Below, one piece after another: positions 37,251-50,509 of a stretch of DNA of 64,000 nt (the first letter of the stretch is position 1; the number at the start of each line of letters is the position of its first letter). Below the pieces are notes generated by a model. It was not told where the DNA came from. It searched no databases and was given only the letters and a program-made list of their open reading frames with translations. The position numbers and the translations under genes were made by a program. The stretch covers positions 19,327,642 to 19,391,641 of the forward strand of contig NC_092362.1 of NCBI RefSeq assembly GCF_030848805.1, in the 5' to 3' direction. The stretch is from Temnothorax longispinosus. Its lineage: Eukaryota > Arthropoda > Insecta > Hymenoptera > Formicidae.

Positions 37251-40200
37251 GCTTTAATAGCGTGCCATATGTTCGGCAGTGAGGTGATAAATCGCGGTCC
37301 CACGCTCTCGATAGCTACCACGCTCGGTAACGCACGTGTCCACCTGCCTACAAATTTCGTGCTTGAAATGTGTTCACCGCAATCTACTCGTTTAACCCTA
37401 TGTCGTACGCGCGAGTGCTTCTAAAAATCTTTTTGTGCTATAATGGGGAATAAGATATCGCGATTTTATTATTTTATATGTCGTAAACACATCTGATCTT
37501 TTTATGCAATGCGTGAAATATCGCAAACGTATGAGTATTCATTATGATATTTAATTACACAAAACTTTTAAAAGCAGGTATAAATCAAATAGGGCCGGAC
37601 ACAGGGTTAAAGGTCTCGTCATGTGACTTTTGCGTGTTTCATGATCGATAGAAAATACGTGTGTTTCTAAGCGTATTTATCCGATAAATATGAACCTTAT
37701 TGGAACAGAATAAAGTGTTTTAAACGAAATCGTTTGCTGTTAAAAAGTAATTGAAAAATTCAATGCATATCCAATGTAAGCTTTTCTGAAGCTTCCATTT
37801 CGTATTGTCTCGCAAAAGTATTGTTGAATTCTCTATCATTATCTATCTAAATTAAAATATTTGCATTGAATCTTCCAGAGATAGAACAGTTAATTATCTA
37901 ATTGCAGTCCGTCAAAGGATTAAGTCGTACGCGATAGATTGCTGATAGTTATGATAGCGTGATGTCATAGAAGTGATTGTTAGTGACCACGTGGCTCGTG
38001 AAAGTGACAGAAAGAAATAAACGTTAGCTAATTAGTTAAGCTAATCAAACAGAATATTACTACATCAGAATCTCATAAAGGATTTTAGTATAAAGTTTCT
38101 ATTACGCAACCTTCGACGCATTAGCAATTCCGAATTCAGTTTTTATTATTTTCCATTTGCTTTACTAAATTTCCATTATTTTTGAATCATGTGTTATGTT
38201 ACCGTCGAAGAATAAGCTGGAATCCATAAAGTATAAGGAAAACGAAAATATTCGTTTGCCATTGAGTGTTATCGTCATTAAATTTGTTTATTATATCAAC
38301 GTCATTTGCAATAAATACACTAACATCGGAAAGTTTAGGAAAAGTAAAAGGTAACGAATTCTAAAATAAAACTTGAAATTTATCTTCAGATAAAAAATTA
38401 TAACGTGTGTTATATAATTTTATGTTAATAAATATAATTATTAATCCATAATATAAAGATTATAAAGAATGTATATCTGGATTTATATGAAACTTTACAA
38501 TTGCACCATCAAAGTGTTTATTATACAAATAGTGTTAGTTGTAGTATTCGGCAATCCGTCGGAATTCACGCTTTTTAGGCTATCTATATTTCTATTGAGA
38601 AAAGAAGGGTTCACGAGGATTTTGGGATGTAGGTCTTACGACTCTTACGACACCGTTTCACGAGAAACCCCAAGAAAATCCGGCGCGCATTACCGAACGA
38701 TCGGCACACCCTTCGGCACTTGAGAAACGTGAAATCCGAGGATCCATTAATGGACTCCGGGGTCTCCAGATCAAATGAAGGGGGGCAGTAAAGACGAAAG
38801 ATCGAGCGCGCGCGTAGGTCGTTTTGTTTGCTCGGAAAGTCGGAGTTTCTGCCGCGCGGCGTGACGTACCTACGTATGTACACACGAGGGCCGACCCTTT
38901 GTGCCAATAACTGCGAAATGAAAATATATCTGTTCGCAAACATGCCACCGACGGCGACGCGTACGCTCGCTCGGCGCCGGGAGCTCTCGAGAGAACTCTT
39001 GCGTGGCGAATATAACACCGCCGCCGTCGCTGTCGCGAGCAACATCTCCGCGCACGTGTTACAAATAATTCCATATTTGTTCGACCAACATGCGTCTTGT
39101 TCGGATGCTATTCGACCGAGAAAACCGCTAGATCGGCGATCGTCGATCTAACGGATCCAGAAAAGAGAAAATTTAAGCAAAAATATTTTTAAGAATAAAA
39201 GAAGTAAGTTGTTGTAATTGCGTGTAAGATTAAATATAAAACAGATAGAAGAGTGTGTAATGACTAATGATCAAAAAATGATTTACGAGTTATAAAGAGT
39301 ATTGCTAGATAATGCTGATTTTAGTTTTATTGTAATACATATGTGTATAAGTCGATATTATACGCAATCAAAAAGTGACATTTATTTTCAACTTACGTCT
39401 TTTTTCGCGTTTTATTCCATAACTATTCCATAATTAATATTTTAGATATTTCTCATATAAAATGTTATCGTACAGACTGTTCTAGACAGTCCAGACACTG
39501 TTTCTCAGCAATAAAATTGGTAGAAATCATAAATTAATTTGTTAAAATTTTCATCTTTGACTCTTGCAACTAAAACGTTATTAAGAAGCACAAAAACAAA
39601 TAACAATTTATCTAATTTTAACATCAAATTTCTAAGTATCTAAGAGAAATTTGATCCTGATTGACATATTTTGTACATCTTCTCGCTTTTTTCTGACATG
39701 TGTATTTAATGAAAGACTCGAGCAGCTAGAATTTTAACGTAACAGCCAAAAACTTTTCAACGTCTGCAACTTTGGACGCAAATAGCTCAGCTACGTCTAT
39801 CGTTATCAAATCCACATATCGAGAATCGATTTCAAAGACGATATATGCATCCGCAACACATATTCATGATGGACTCTCTCGCGTGCGTCTTGCGCCGCGC
39901 TCATGTAGGAACGATCAGAGCCGTTAAAGCGTCGTAAAGATTTCGCGAAGGAGAAGAATCGTGTACTCGTATTTCTCCCCTGCCGAAGCCGCCACGATAG
40001 CTCGAAGCACTTTCAATCAGATATACTTTACGGCTTCTCGTGATTCCTCGAACCGATTAACCGGTAATTGCGGATATATTCGCTCGCGCTACCGACGTGA
40101 CCTCAAAAAATGTAATCGCAATTCGGCCGGATCACGAAATATCTGCGCGGATCGATAAGCCGTAGAGATTTTCAACACGCGTCGCGGCAAATCGAGAACT

Positions 40201-40260
40201 TTGCACCGCGAATAAGAAGAAATGTTTTTTTTTAATATTTAAAAATATTTCTTTTTTTAG

Positions 40261-40320
40261 ATGCTGGCAGCTCTTACAAGGGAGGCTGGAGCCACGCCAC
40301 GTCGCCGGCACCTGGTCAGG
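40261..40320 (+). CDS. Ets65A: Ets65A-like ETS factor, coding exon 2 (60-nt linker exon)
   Basis: A TTCTTTTTTTAG acceptor and a CAGG|GTGAGTG donor bound exactly 60 bases. In frame with exon 1 it completes Asp94 and encodes AGSSYKGGWSHATSPAPGQ, plus one base of codon 114. Both junctions are phase 1, so inclusion or skipping leaves the frame intact. The segment is Ser/Gly/Pro-rich linker between the N-terminus and the ETS domain; no domain is visible. Short linker exons of this kind are alternatively used in the ERG/FLI family, but use here is inferred. It lies 29.6 kb from coding exon 1. Confidence 0.88.
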
Positions 40321-43300
40321 GTGAGTGTCACCTGAGTCTGTTTATAAAGGTGTTCAGCAATATCAAGAGGAGGATATATAAAGACAAGATTGTATTCACT
40401 TATTACACGAAATTTTTAGTATTACTCTACGTGGAGGACATAAATATAAAATCATATTTTAATATAAAATAGTAAGAATGTATGTAGCATGTTTAATTCA
40501 GATAGCATCATAGTAGTTAGAATATTCACTAAGAAATACGATTATAAAACCTTGAGAGTATAATATCAATATGTTACCTCTTGCTATTTGCAATTGCAGA
40601 AAACACCTTGATATTATTAATATTAAGCAATGATTACTTTTTGCGCCATTTACGTCTTTTTTAAACAAGTCACAAAGATAAATTTTTTCGGATTATGCAA
40701 GCGCACCTCACATATAATAAATCTTAACGCGTTTAAATAGGTATATACATAATTTCTTGTATTAATAAAAACAAAAACATCAACGTCACGTTAGGTTGCA
40801 GAGAGTCCCATTCTTTAGCGCAATGATTTTGTAGCCCTATTCTAGCCCTGTTTTAGTTACCACTAACAATCGACTGGTCTCTAATTCTCTCGTATCTCTT
40901 TGATTAATTTTCCGTCGTATTAATGTCAAACACCCGGGGTACCCGGAATGATTTTCTAAAATTCCACAACCTCCTTCGCCATGCGTGCCCTCCATTCTTC
41001 TTCGCAGAAGCCCCTCTGGCTGGAGAGGAGGTTTTCTTTTTCCTCGTTCTCGGTTCGCTAGACGCTACGTATACCTAAAGGGTGGGTCGCGGCGCCGCTG
41101 GGTACAAGTTCACGCGTCGCGACGCTCCGGCTTGTTCGAGCAAGCTTTGTGCGTGCAGACGCGTAGAGGATGCGAGAATGTGGGTGTTGGTGTGGGTGTA
41201 GGTGGCGTCCCGGGTGCTTTGTGGCGCGTTGAACCGCGGCCCCTTTGTCGTCGACGGAGAGCGAGCGAGCGACAGAGAGGGTGGCGAGGGAGGGTGAGGA
41301 AGGGTGGCAGAGAGCAAGCCCCGGGGGCTGTGTAGAGACGCCTGCCCGCACGGTGGTAACGCCGAAGAGCAGGCCCCACCCTGTGTGGACGCCAACACCG
41401 ACTCTGGCACAATCATCTCGCGGAGATCACAGGGACCTGCCCGCGGGCATCTTTGTTATAAACGGCTTCTGGCCGCCACCAACCAGGTTACAACAGTCCC
41501 GACGCTGTTCGAGATCACCTCCGTGGCGCGGGTGGACGTAAAAGTCTCGCCTTTAAACGCGCGCGAAACCCGTTGGCGCCATCAGTGTCACCTTGCCCTT
41601 GTATTCAGGATTGCATTCACGACTCGCGCGCAGTCTGTCATGTCACACCTTAGCGCCGGACCTTTAAGCGTAATTTAACGCAACGTACATACAATGTAGT
41701 ATATGGCGAATTATATAGCAGACCACGTACAAACTAACCGGACGATTTTGCACTATAATTTTAAATTAAAAATACTGCATAAATAATAATGTCCTGATAT
41801 TGTCTTGTAAAATCGATGGTTATTCTAGAACGAAGAAAAATGATGATTCGCGTCACTTATTATTTCTTCATATTATGCATTAAATTAGCTTCAATTTACC
41901 GTAAATCTTTTACCAATACCATTATAATAACTGTATAGGAGGGTAGAACGAAATACACTGTGCAAGACCAAACGAAATTGTGTCCCTTTAGTCCTTATTT
42001 TGAAACACACTTTTAAAGGCCGAGTTAATTACTTGAAAAATGTAAATGATTGATAATGAAATTCCGCGAATTGTGCTAATTAATAGGATTCTGTGAATTA
42101 GATTATTTTTGGAGAATAAGGCCTCTTTTGAAAAGAAGATTTTGGGTCCCTTCTTCGCATTGCTCCGTGTGCCCTGGACGTTTAATTTTCAGGTATTTCT
42201 CGCGACGACGCACACACGAGTCGTTTTAGCACGGTGTGGGCTCGGGGGCATTTTCGAATGGCGTGCTCCAGCACCGTCCTCTGATCTTGACAGGCGCGGG
42301 GTCGCCTTTGACTCGGTTTACGCTTTGCGCCGCGACGCGAAAGGGAGCGACATCGTCGTCATCGCCGAGATTCATGAAATTACGTGACGTGACGCGTGTT
42401 GACCCGAGGGCACTTTGTGGTCTTCCGAGCCGCGTGAAATTGAAATTACAAGCTTGTCTCCTCGGATAGCAACCTGACCTTAGGTTACCGCTCGCACTTT
42501 CGAGTTTCATTAGATAATTATCGTGTAAAGGAAACTAGAGAAAAAGTCGAAGTTGAGAGATTTTAACGTCAATCCGTGGTGCATAAATAACAAGCATAAA
42601 TAAAGTGCATTAAGATATATTTGAAAAAGCGTTATTTCAATGATACCAACATGAAACGCGATGGTGCTTGTCGTTTATATAACTGCAATGACGGTAAACA
42701 TTTAAATGATATAATTTTTTAATCAAAATAACTTTAAATTTTGATGTAATTTTTTAATTAAAATAACTAAATTATTAATTTAAACGATTTAAATTCTATA
42801 TGTCATGCAAGGTGTACGTGTTGTATAACTTGTATCTCTTGAATTGTATCTACCTTTGTGTTAATAATATTTCGACGAGATTGCTATAACGTTGTGTAAT
42901 AATTCACTTGATTAATTCATTTGAACAAGACCAAGACATTAAGTTTGTAAATTTTAAAATCCCGAAGAAATTTTTCTCACGTACGCCAAAAAATTCAGCG
43001 ACTTGCTGTCTAAGCGACGCGTTTTAATACAAATTACTTCCCAACTTATTCGCGACGTTCCGTAACGTCATGCAAAGACAATGATGAACTGACACCCGTG
43101 AATTAACACATTAGAGATATATATATCTGTAAAACGGTAATTCGAGTATACCCATTAATGTTGCTCGCGTGCTTGGTAACCCAAAGTTGTTCCATGTCTC
43201 GAAGCAGGTCATGCTCATGTAACCTTTCCGTACCGAAATGCGCACTGAAGCGTTGTACCGTTCCACGCGATCTAATCTAAAGTCGAAGTGGTCAAAAAAG

Positions 43301-46300
43301 CTTTCTCGCGTGAACTGCCTGAAACTTAATTATCTGTGGCGCCGGCATCAGCGTTATTAGCCCAGAATTTTATAGCTCTTGGACAAGTTTCTCATTTGGG
43401 TTTATATTACTATCGGGAAAACAGCAAACGTCGCAAATATTATTATATTTGATTTGTGTTATCCAAGTTATGGACGGTCTTAAGTGCATACATCGGATGC
43501 ACAAAAATTTGATTCAAACAATTTTTCTTTTATTTTCACAGAGAAAACTAAAACAGATTAGCTGCACGCACAGTCTCTTCCACAACTAAATCTTAAGTTT
43601 TATAAGAAATTATAATATTAAATTGTTCCTATCCGGAAGAAATGTAAGCTACAACGTATTTGAATAACTTTTTACCAAGCGAGAGCTTAAAGTTCAATTT
43701 ATATGACTGTAAATTTTCTCTCTTTCACGGATTCTTCTTTATAAACAGCAGGAAAACCGTTTCGGTCGAATTGATCCGGCACAAGCATATAAGGATTAAT
43801 CTGAACGAGTGCGGCTCCTCCCATTGCGCGCGACGGCTTATATACACCGCGAAAATAACATAAACCTCAGCGGGTCGATTCGAGAATTGTCGAGGCGCGC
43901 TGGCGCGTCTGTCGAGAAACATCACGTCGCGTTATCGACCACCACCAGCCGGGGGGTTTCAGCGGGTCTGCCCACTGGCCAGGAAAAGCGACTTTAAGAC
44001 GACTCGTAGAACAATAAAAGCACTCTCTCTTTCTCCTCCTACCTCCGTCGACGCTGTGCTGCCCTTCCGCTCCCCAGTGCGCCTCGCGTGACTTCCTGAC
44101 CCGACTCGACCGACCCCTCGACCCCCTGCGCGTGTGTATGTGTCTGAGGGCAACCTCTCTATGATAATTACGTACTCTGGAGCGGCGCGTGCCTCGGCAA
44201 TTCGCTCACGCGCCCGATCGCGTATGGCGTGACTATCCTCGACACCATAGGTAACTATCTCGCCGTCCCCCTCTCCCCATTATCCAATTCTGAGTTTACT
44301 TCCCTTAAAATATGTACGAAGTGATTGACGCTAGAAGGCACAATTAGGATATCCTAATAATCCAAAGTTCAAAAGATGTCGAAAAACGATCTAATCTTTT
44401 CAACGCCTTTCAGGTGCTCTTTAGATCAGATTTTTGACACGTGTGAAAACTTTCTTGGAAAGTCAGGTACAATAAACGAATAATTCGACAGAAGTGTATA
44501 CGATAAAAGTTATTGTATGATCTTAAAATATATCTATCATAGAACCTAAAGGTGAAGCTGAAGGTGCATGAACTTTCAAATTCATTCTTCAATTATACTC
44601 TTTGATTATATCACAATGCACTATTTCTGATAATTATTAATTCGGTATATAATTAGCAGTAGTAGCGAATAACTAAATATTTTCTCTCTATTGCAATTTA
44701 GTGGGTGCTTTAAAAAGAGGCAGGGAATAGACTAACAACGTATAATAAAATTGACTGGATAAGATCGATAAGATCAGCGTTGAGAGTTCGTCCGAAAAAA
44801 AAATGGATTTCGAATTCGTGAGAAATCCCTAAAAGTTTGAAGCGCGAATGCTAACGTATCCAGAAAGGGGGCGACCGGAACCCCGGCCAAGAAGAGCGGG
44901 CGACCGGATCTTGCTGGCACGGGTTCCGCTCGTTCATGGATCCCGCGGGGTCGCGGGAACGAAATTCTGGGGGACATGGATCGTGGGCAACAAGTCACTG
45001 GGAAACGGCGCGTGACCAGCGCATTCGCGCTGCCAGATTTACGACAATAAAAATGAGGAAGGGTAAGCGGTACATCGTCTCTCTCTCTTTCTTTCTTTCT
45101 CTCTCATTCCCTCGGGAGAAAACAAAGGTGATCGATCGGACGATGATGCGGTTCACATTTCATCGCTACTTCGATGAAAAATTATTGGAAGAAAATTTAT
45201 TCGCGCGTTTTTTCTGTGCACATTCCATGCAACTAGAAATACAACTAGTCTTGTTCTACACTGATAATGATTACCGTAGTTCGATCCTTTGACACACGAA
45301 TTAGCTATTAATTGGTTAGATATATATCTTACTAACAATAAGTATATGCGTTTATAAAACAATACACTCGTCCGTTAATAATTACATATAAAAATGCCAA
45401 GCAATATTACAATCGTACCTAAGCACTGATATATTAAAATTAAAGTAAATTAAGAATTAATTATTAAACATGAAAATAATTGTTAAATGTGAAAATGACT
45501 ATTAAATACAACTATATGCATGCGAGTAAAAAATTGATAAAATTGATTTATAAAGTTCGAGCATAAACTTTATAGGTGCTATATTTATGATAAAAAATTT
45601 TGATGGCAAAGTTTGAAACGCTATCTGATTGCATGCTAATCTGCTACGAGTCGCGTGATCTTTCCACGTTGTGGAAAAACGCGTTGGCGCGACTGGGTGA
45701 AGTACGCTCCATCTCGGTTGGACTATTATATCCCTGGCGATACAAGACCGGGTAAATTGGAATCGCGCGGAAGAAACGTCCGTAGCATATTGCAGGGGTT
45801 GCGGGACACGTCGTCAGAGTCGCTGTCGCCGTTCGCATTATGTCTTTCGGTAGTATATACACGGGCACGTGCCTATGCGTGACACGTTCACGCATGGCTG
45901 CCTGCGTTCGGGACTATCCCCCCATATCGGCTCGCATTCATCTCTGATTCCTTGTTGGGGTGCAGGGATTGCGTTTCCACTTTAACCGTGTGCAGTCGAA
46001 CGTCTATCGCCCACACGCGCAAAAAGTAGCCGATTTCGTCGAAAAGTCGTGAGTTGAAACATCCGTCCGTCAATGTCGAGTCAAATGTCGATTAACATCC
46101 GCGTAAAAATAACTGAGAAACGAAAAATTGTCAAAATAAAGTTTCCGCTATCATCACTAAGGATAAAAATAATATATAGAATAATATTGAGCCCCCATAT
46201 TTTATCTATGAATTCTTTGATCAATTTGGAGTTGGTCTTTTCTTAACAAAAATAATATCGACAAACAGATTTGTAAGTTAGAAGCGATACGAACTGAAAA

Positions 46301-49300
46301 TCTTCTCGGGATTTATGTTTCAAATATGCAGATAGATCGCAAAATTTTTCATTGTGCAACATCACGTTTCTTTACATCCAGCACTTTATTTTATCTCAAA
46401 TTTAATAATCTTTTCTCTTTTTTACGTTTTCTTTTCTTATAAATAAACACACTTCTTTTCAAAGGAATGCGATAAGAGAGAAAGAATTCCTGTTGAGAGA
46501 TTGCGCAAGGAGCTCGCGTGGATACGTGAAAAATATGATAAACAATACTTGCGGGTCGCTCGTATCGTGCGAGGGAACTCAAGTCAAAGACAAGAATCTT
46601 TTTTCCTTTTACCGAGCCGGCGCTATATTCACGCTATGCGATAATTAGGAAACGATTAATTTTCTTTCCGCGCTACGCAGCTCGCTCTTACAAATAACTT
46701 TTGCTACGCCTGCCCTTATCTGACGAACAAAAACATGTTACCTCCATCACGGGGCACGAATCGCCCGCACGTCTAACTTCTTGAGAAAGCCTCATTTAAC
46801 AACTGCGACTTCCGCTTTTTAGAAGGCAATTTACTGGACAGTTAGTCGATACGGAGTACCTACTTCAGATATTTTTGTGTGTCATATGCGTCACGAATAA
46901 ATAATTATGATATAACGACGTAATTTATTTTCAGCATTTTTAATTCGCAATCGGTAATGCGATAAGACTTACATAAAAATGCCCTTTATTAACTCCACAT
47001 TATTTTAATTTCATTATCGAGTCTTTCGTTATTTCTTTCACTTATATAAAACTCTAAAACTTGTATAAAACTCTACAGCGTTTAATCGCTGTAATATATA
47101 AAATTAAAATTAACAAAAGAACTCTCTAAATATTTTCCGAAAATCTTTCTTCTGTTTTCAATACCTACCTATCTATTTTCGATTTTGCTCGGTTTATGAA
47201 AATCTCTTTTCGGCTTTTCACACATGTGCAAGAAAGTGAGACACGCGATCTCGCTATAAACTGCTCCTCGCTGAGCTACGCGAGGAAAATATTCGCGTTC
47301 CACGGCACATTTCCGACGAGCTTGGCGGAACGTTGCCGTTGGCGGGAACGATGCGAAAAATAATGCTCGCCTGAACTTCGTACCCGCATGCAGGAGCTTT
47401 ACCTTTGTATGCAGGTGTAGAGTACTCTCCTATCTTACAGTTCATACGAGCAACTCGCCACGCTCAAGCCTCGACGTGTTACGCTCGCTTACTCATTATT
47501 ACACACCGCATGGCAACGTGATTTATGTTTGAAATAGATCTGTGCAAAGGACTGCGTATGAATCAGTACCACTTAAGACTATATGACTAAAGATTTATGG
47601 ATCTAGGCCACAGTCTGACGATGAATTGATCGTCGAGCGTGAACGAGCGGATGGAGATACTTCTAACGCAAATTTTAGAATTTTCCAAAGTACATGTTTT
47701 AATTGTTTGATAAAGTATCGCATGGTGCACAATTCCATTATTATTCACTATGTATACACATAATAAAATTACAGATAAAACTCTAACTAATTTGTATATT
47801 AATCATAGTTTATAGTTAATTTGAAGGATCAGAATTTAATATCAAGGGTTCTCCATGTTTTTGACTTGAGCTAATACGTTCTTTTGTCAATTATAATAAT
47901 AAAAATGGCATCAGTTACTATTTTCAAAGCACCGAAACAAACATTAACAAAACTTTAAAGTAATCCCATGAAATGTTTTATTTATTCTGTATTCCACCCT
48001 CGTAAAACATACTTCTAAAATATCCATGCAATTTGGACGCGATCCCGACAGTTTTCGGTTAGCGACATCTCAAAATTAGCGTGGCGGAACGATATCTGGA
48101 TACGATAAGAATGACCGAACAAATGAGAGGATTTCGTCTGGACCACGTCGGTGTGTTTGCTGGAACGCGCCCAAAGTTTCTCCAAAGTCGCGCCGGAATT
48201 CCCCCTTCTTTTCGGCGTCGCGACACCGAAAGCGGCATTGTACGCGTCCGAGGTTATACCAAAGAGTTCAGCAGCACGGAATGACGACGAGTTCTTTGAT
48301 CCTCCCTCGAGGAGGCTGTATGCCGCCTAACGGGATTACCCCGCCCCGTGTAATTGCTCGTGAATGCGCAGATATACTCGCGACAATGGGTGCACGTTCG
48401 TCGATTCGAGGTGACGCGAAACGAATCACGATACAATACGCAAGATCGATCTGTAAAAACAATGCTTAACAACATTTTCGCGTAGATTACTTTCTGTTAA
48501 TTCTCGAAGACACATTTATTAAGAAGGGATACAAGGGACTGTTTAAAAAAGCAAGTAAAATATGGAAAAGTCCATAATTGAAATTATTTTAGCAAAAATA
48601 CTGAAAGAAGAGGATTATTATTTGTTGTAAAGCTTTCCATATCTGTCATTAAATATTTCAATAAATAATCCTCGAATAAATATAGATGTGGAGTTTTAGT
48701 AAACAATGGACGTTTATAAGAATCTATTTACACTCTCAGTATCTTATTGCTTGCAATATGCATTCGCAAGTTATGAATTTTGATATTTCAATGTTTTCGT
48801 CGAGAAAAATCGACTCATCAAAAAATCCGTAAATAAGAACTATACACGAAAAACTTTTTTTTCATACTAATAAGAATAGCCGTGTTATAATACTCGGAAA
48901 CGATAACGGCTAAGCGGGTTTAGGTAATTCAACATAATTCACACTGCCTATAATCAGTGTCGTAAATCCGATGGAGCCATCGTCAGTGACACCCGCTGTA
49001 CATGCTGCCGATGGAATCTCGATCGCGGTGTCGGAGTTTGCGTTGGAGAAACGAACGCGCGCGACGACGGCTCGAAGCCCCGCGGCTACACTGATTGCGG
49101 CGGACCCTACGACCCGTACAGACCCGGGAACGCCGTCCCCGGCTGGCCGGAACCCTCGTCCAAGGACGTACCCGCTTCCCAATCAGAGGCGAAATCAGAT
49201 TGTTTAACACAGCGAACACCGACTGCTATTTAAAGGCAGCATCTGCCCCATGGGGCTCGCTACATTCCGACGCGACGTCGCTCTATCATAGAAACCGTTG

Positions 49301-50449
49301 TCGAAAATGTTATCGTCATGGGGGAACATCGTTCGCATTGATCTTCGCAAATCGACACATATTGGCGAGTACATAAACGAGAACGAATGTTTCTTACAGT
49401 TTTCTGCACTTATTGTTAGTTCATGATGTCTATTCGATCTTTAAATAAAAACGGATGTTTATAGCTGAAAAATTTAAGCATATAAAAGCCGACGTTACAT
49501 TATTAGCTAATAAAATTTCTGAGACTAATTATCAACTCTTTATCACTTGGATAAAAGTTATAACACGTATAATATAATATACTGCGTTTATAAAAAGTAC
49601 AGCACAAACAGTTAATAAAACATTTTTAAAAGACTGCACGATTTTTAAGCCTACAACTTAAAGATTATTGAACCGCAAATGCAGGAGTGTAAAAATTGGA
49701 AATATATAAATAAAATGCGCATTGATGGCGTGTTAATGGCGTGACGGTCTTCGAACCAATTTAGAAACAATCGCGAATTCTACTGGTTTTCGAATAACGT
49801 AGAGCCAATCGCGACTGACCTTCGCAGGCTATCGCCTGCGAGCATGTAACGAGCCGAAATTAAGGGGCATTGTGCCCTTAAACAGATTGCACACGTCCGT
49901 GCGTGAACGTGACCGCCCGGCTATCGGACGAAAAACGCTCGTACGAAAAGGGAATTTGTGCGATAAGACGAAGAGAGGAGGCCTACACTACGACGAGGAT
50001 GACACGGCGACGAAAACGAACGGGGAGAGAAACGTACACGTAGCACACTCAGCCCCGTGTGTTTGCCTACACGGAAATCCTCTCTAACGGATTCTAACGC
50101 TCGACCGAGTTTGCGCTTTTTCATCTTCGGACCGATGACTTTCCCGCGCGCCGTCTCGCCCGCGATCGAAGTATCCCCGATCCACCACGAGCGACATCGA
50201 GGCTACATGAAAGTGCTCGGAAATTATCCGGCATCTCCTTCGACAGATAATTACACGTCTGTGACGATGGAAACTACGGCTCAGGCAGAAATTCGAATAA
50301 ATCGCGCCGTCCGTATTTCACTATTCCACTTGAATCCTGGTCATCCTCCATTTCTTAAGAAAAAAATTACTCGTTAACGTTCTAGATATATTTCTTCCTA
50401 TAAATTTTCGATGGGGAGTAATGCATGGATGCGAAACATCCTGTTTCAG
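40321..50449 (+). other. Intron 3 of the Ets gene, 10.1 kb
   Basis: No other plus-strand gene is supported. It is AT-rich, with GC-rich islands at about 40.98-41.65, 42.1-42.5, 43.8-44.27, 44.84-45.07, 48.06-48.47 and 48.95-49.4 kb. The 41-kb island contains a GTGGGTGT-type G-rich run. Frames in these islands are short and overlapping, and I recognise no product. Confidence 0.55.
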
Positions 50450-50509
50450 GCTATGGAAGCAGCTTATCAAAGACAGCACTGGACACGCACAGCCATCTCA
50501 GGCAGCCTG
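50450..50509 (+). CDS. Ets65A: Ets65A-like ETS factor, coding exon 3 (second 60-nt linker exon)
   Basis: A CTGTTTCAG acceptor and a CCTG|GTATGT donor bound 60 bases. In frame it completes Gly114 and encodes YGSSLSKTALDTHSHLRQP (115-133), leaving one base of codon 134. Like the preceding exon it is exactly 60 nt and symmetric (phase 1 on both sides), so it can be skipped alone or together with exon 2. The peptide is a polar linker with no recognised domain. It lies 2.2 kb before the ETS exon. Confidence 0.88.
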
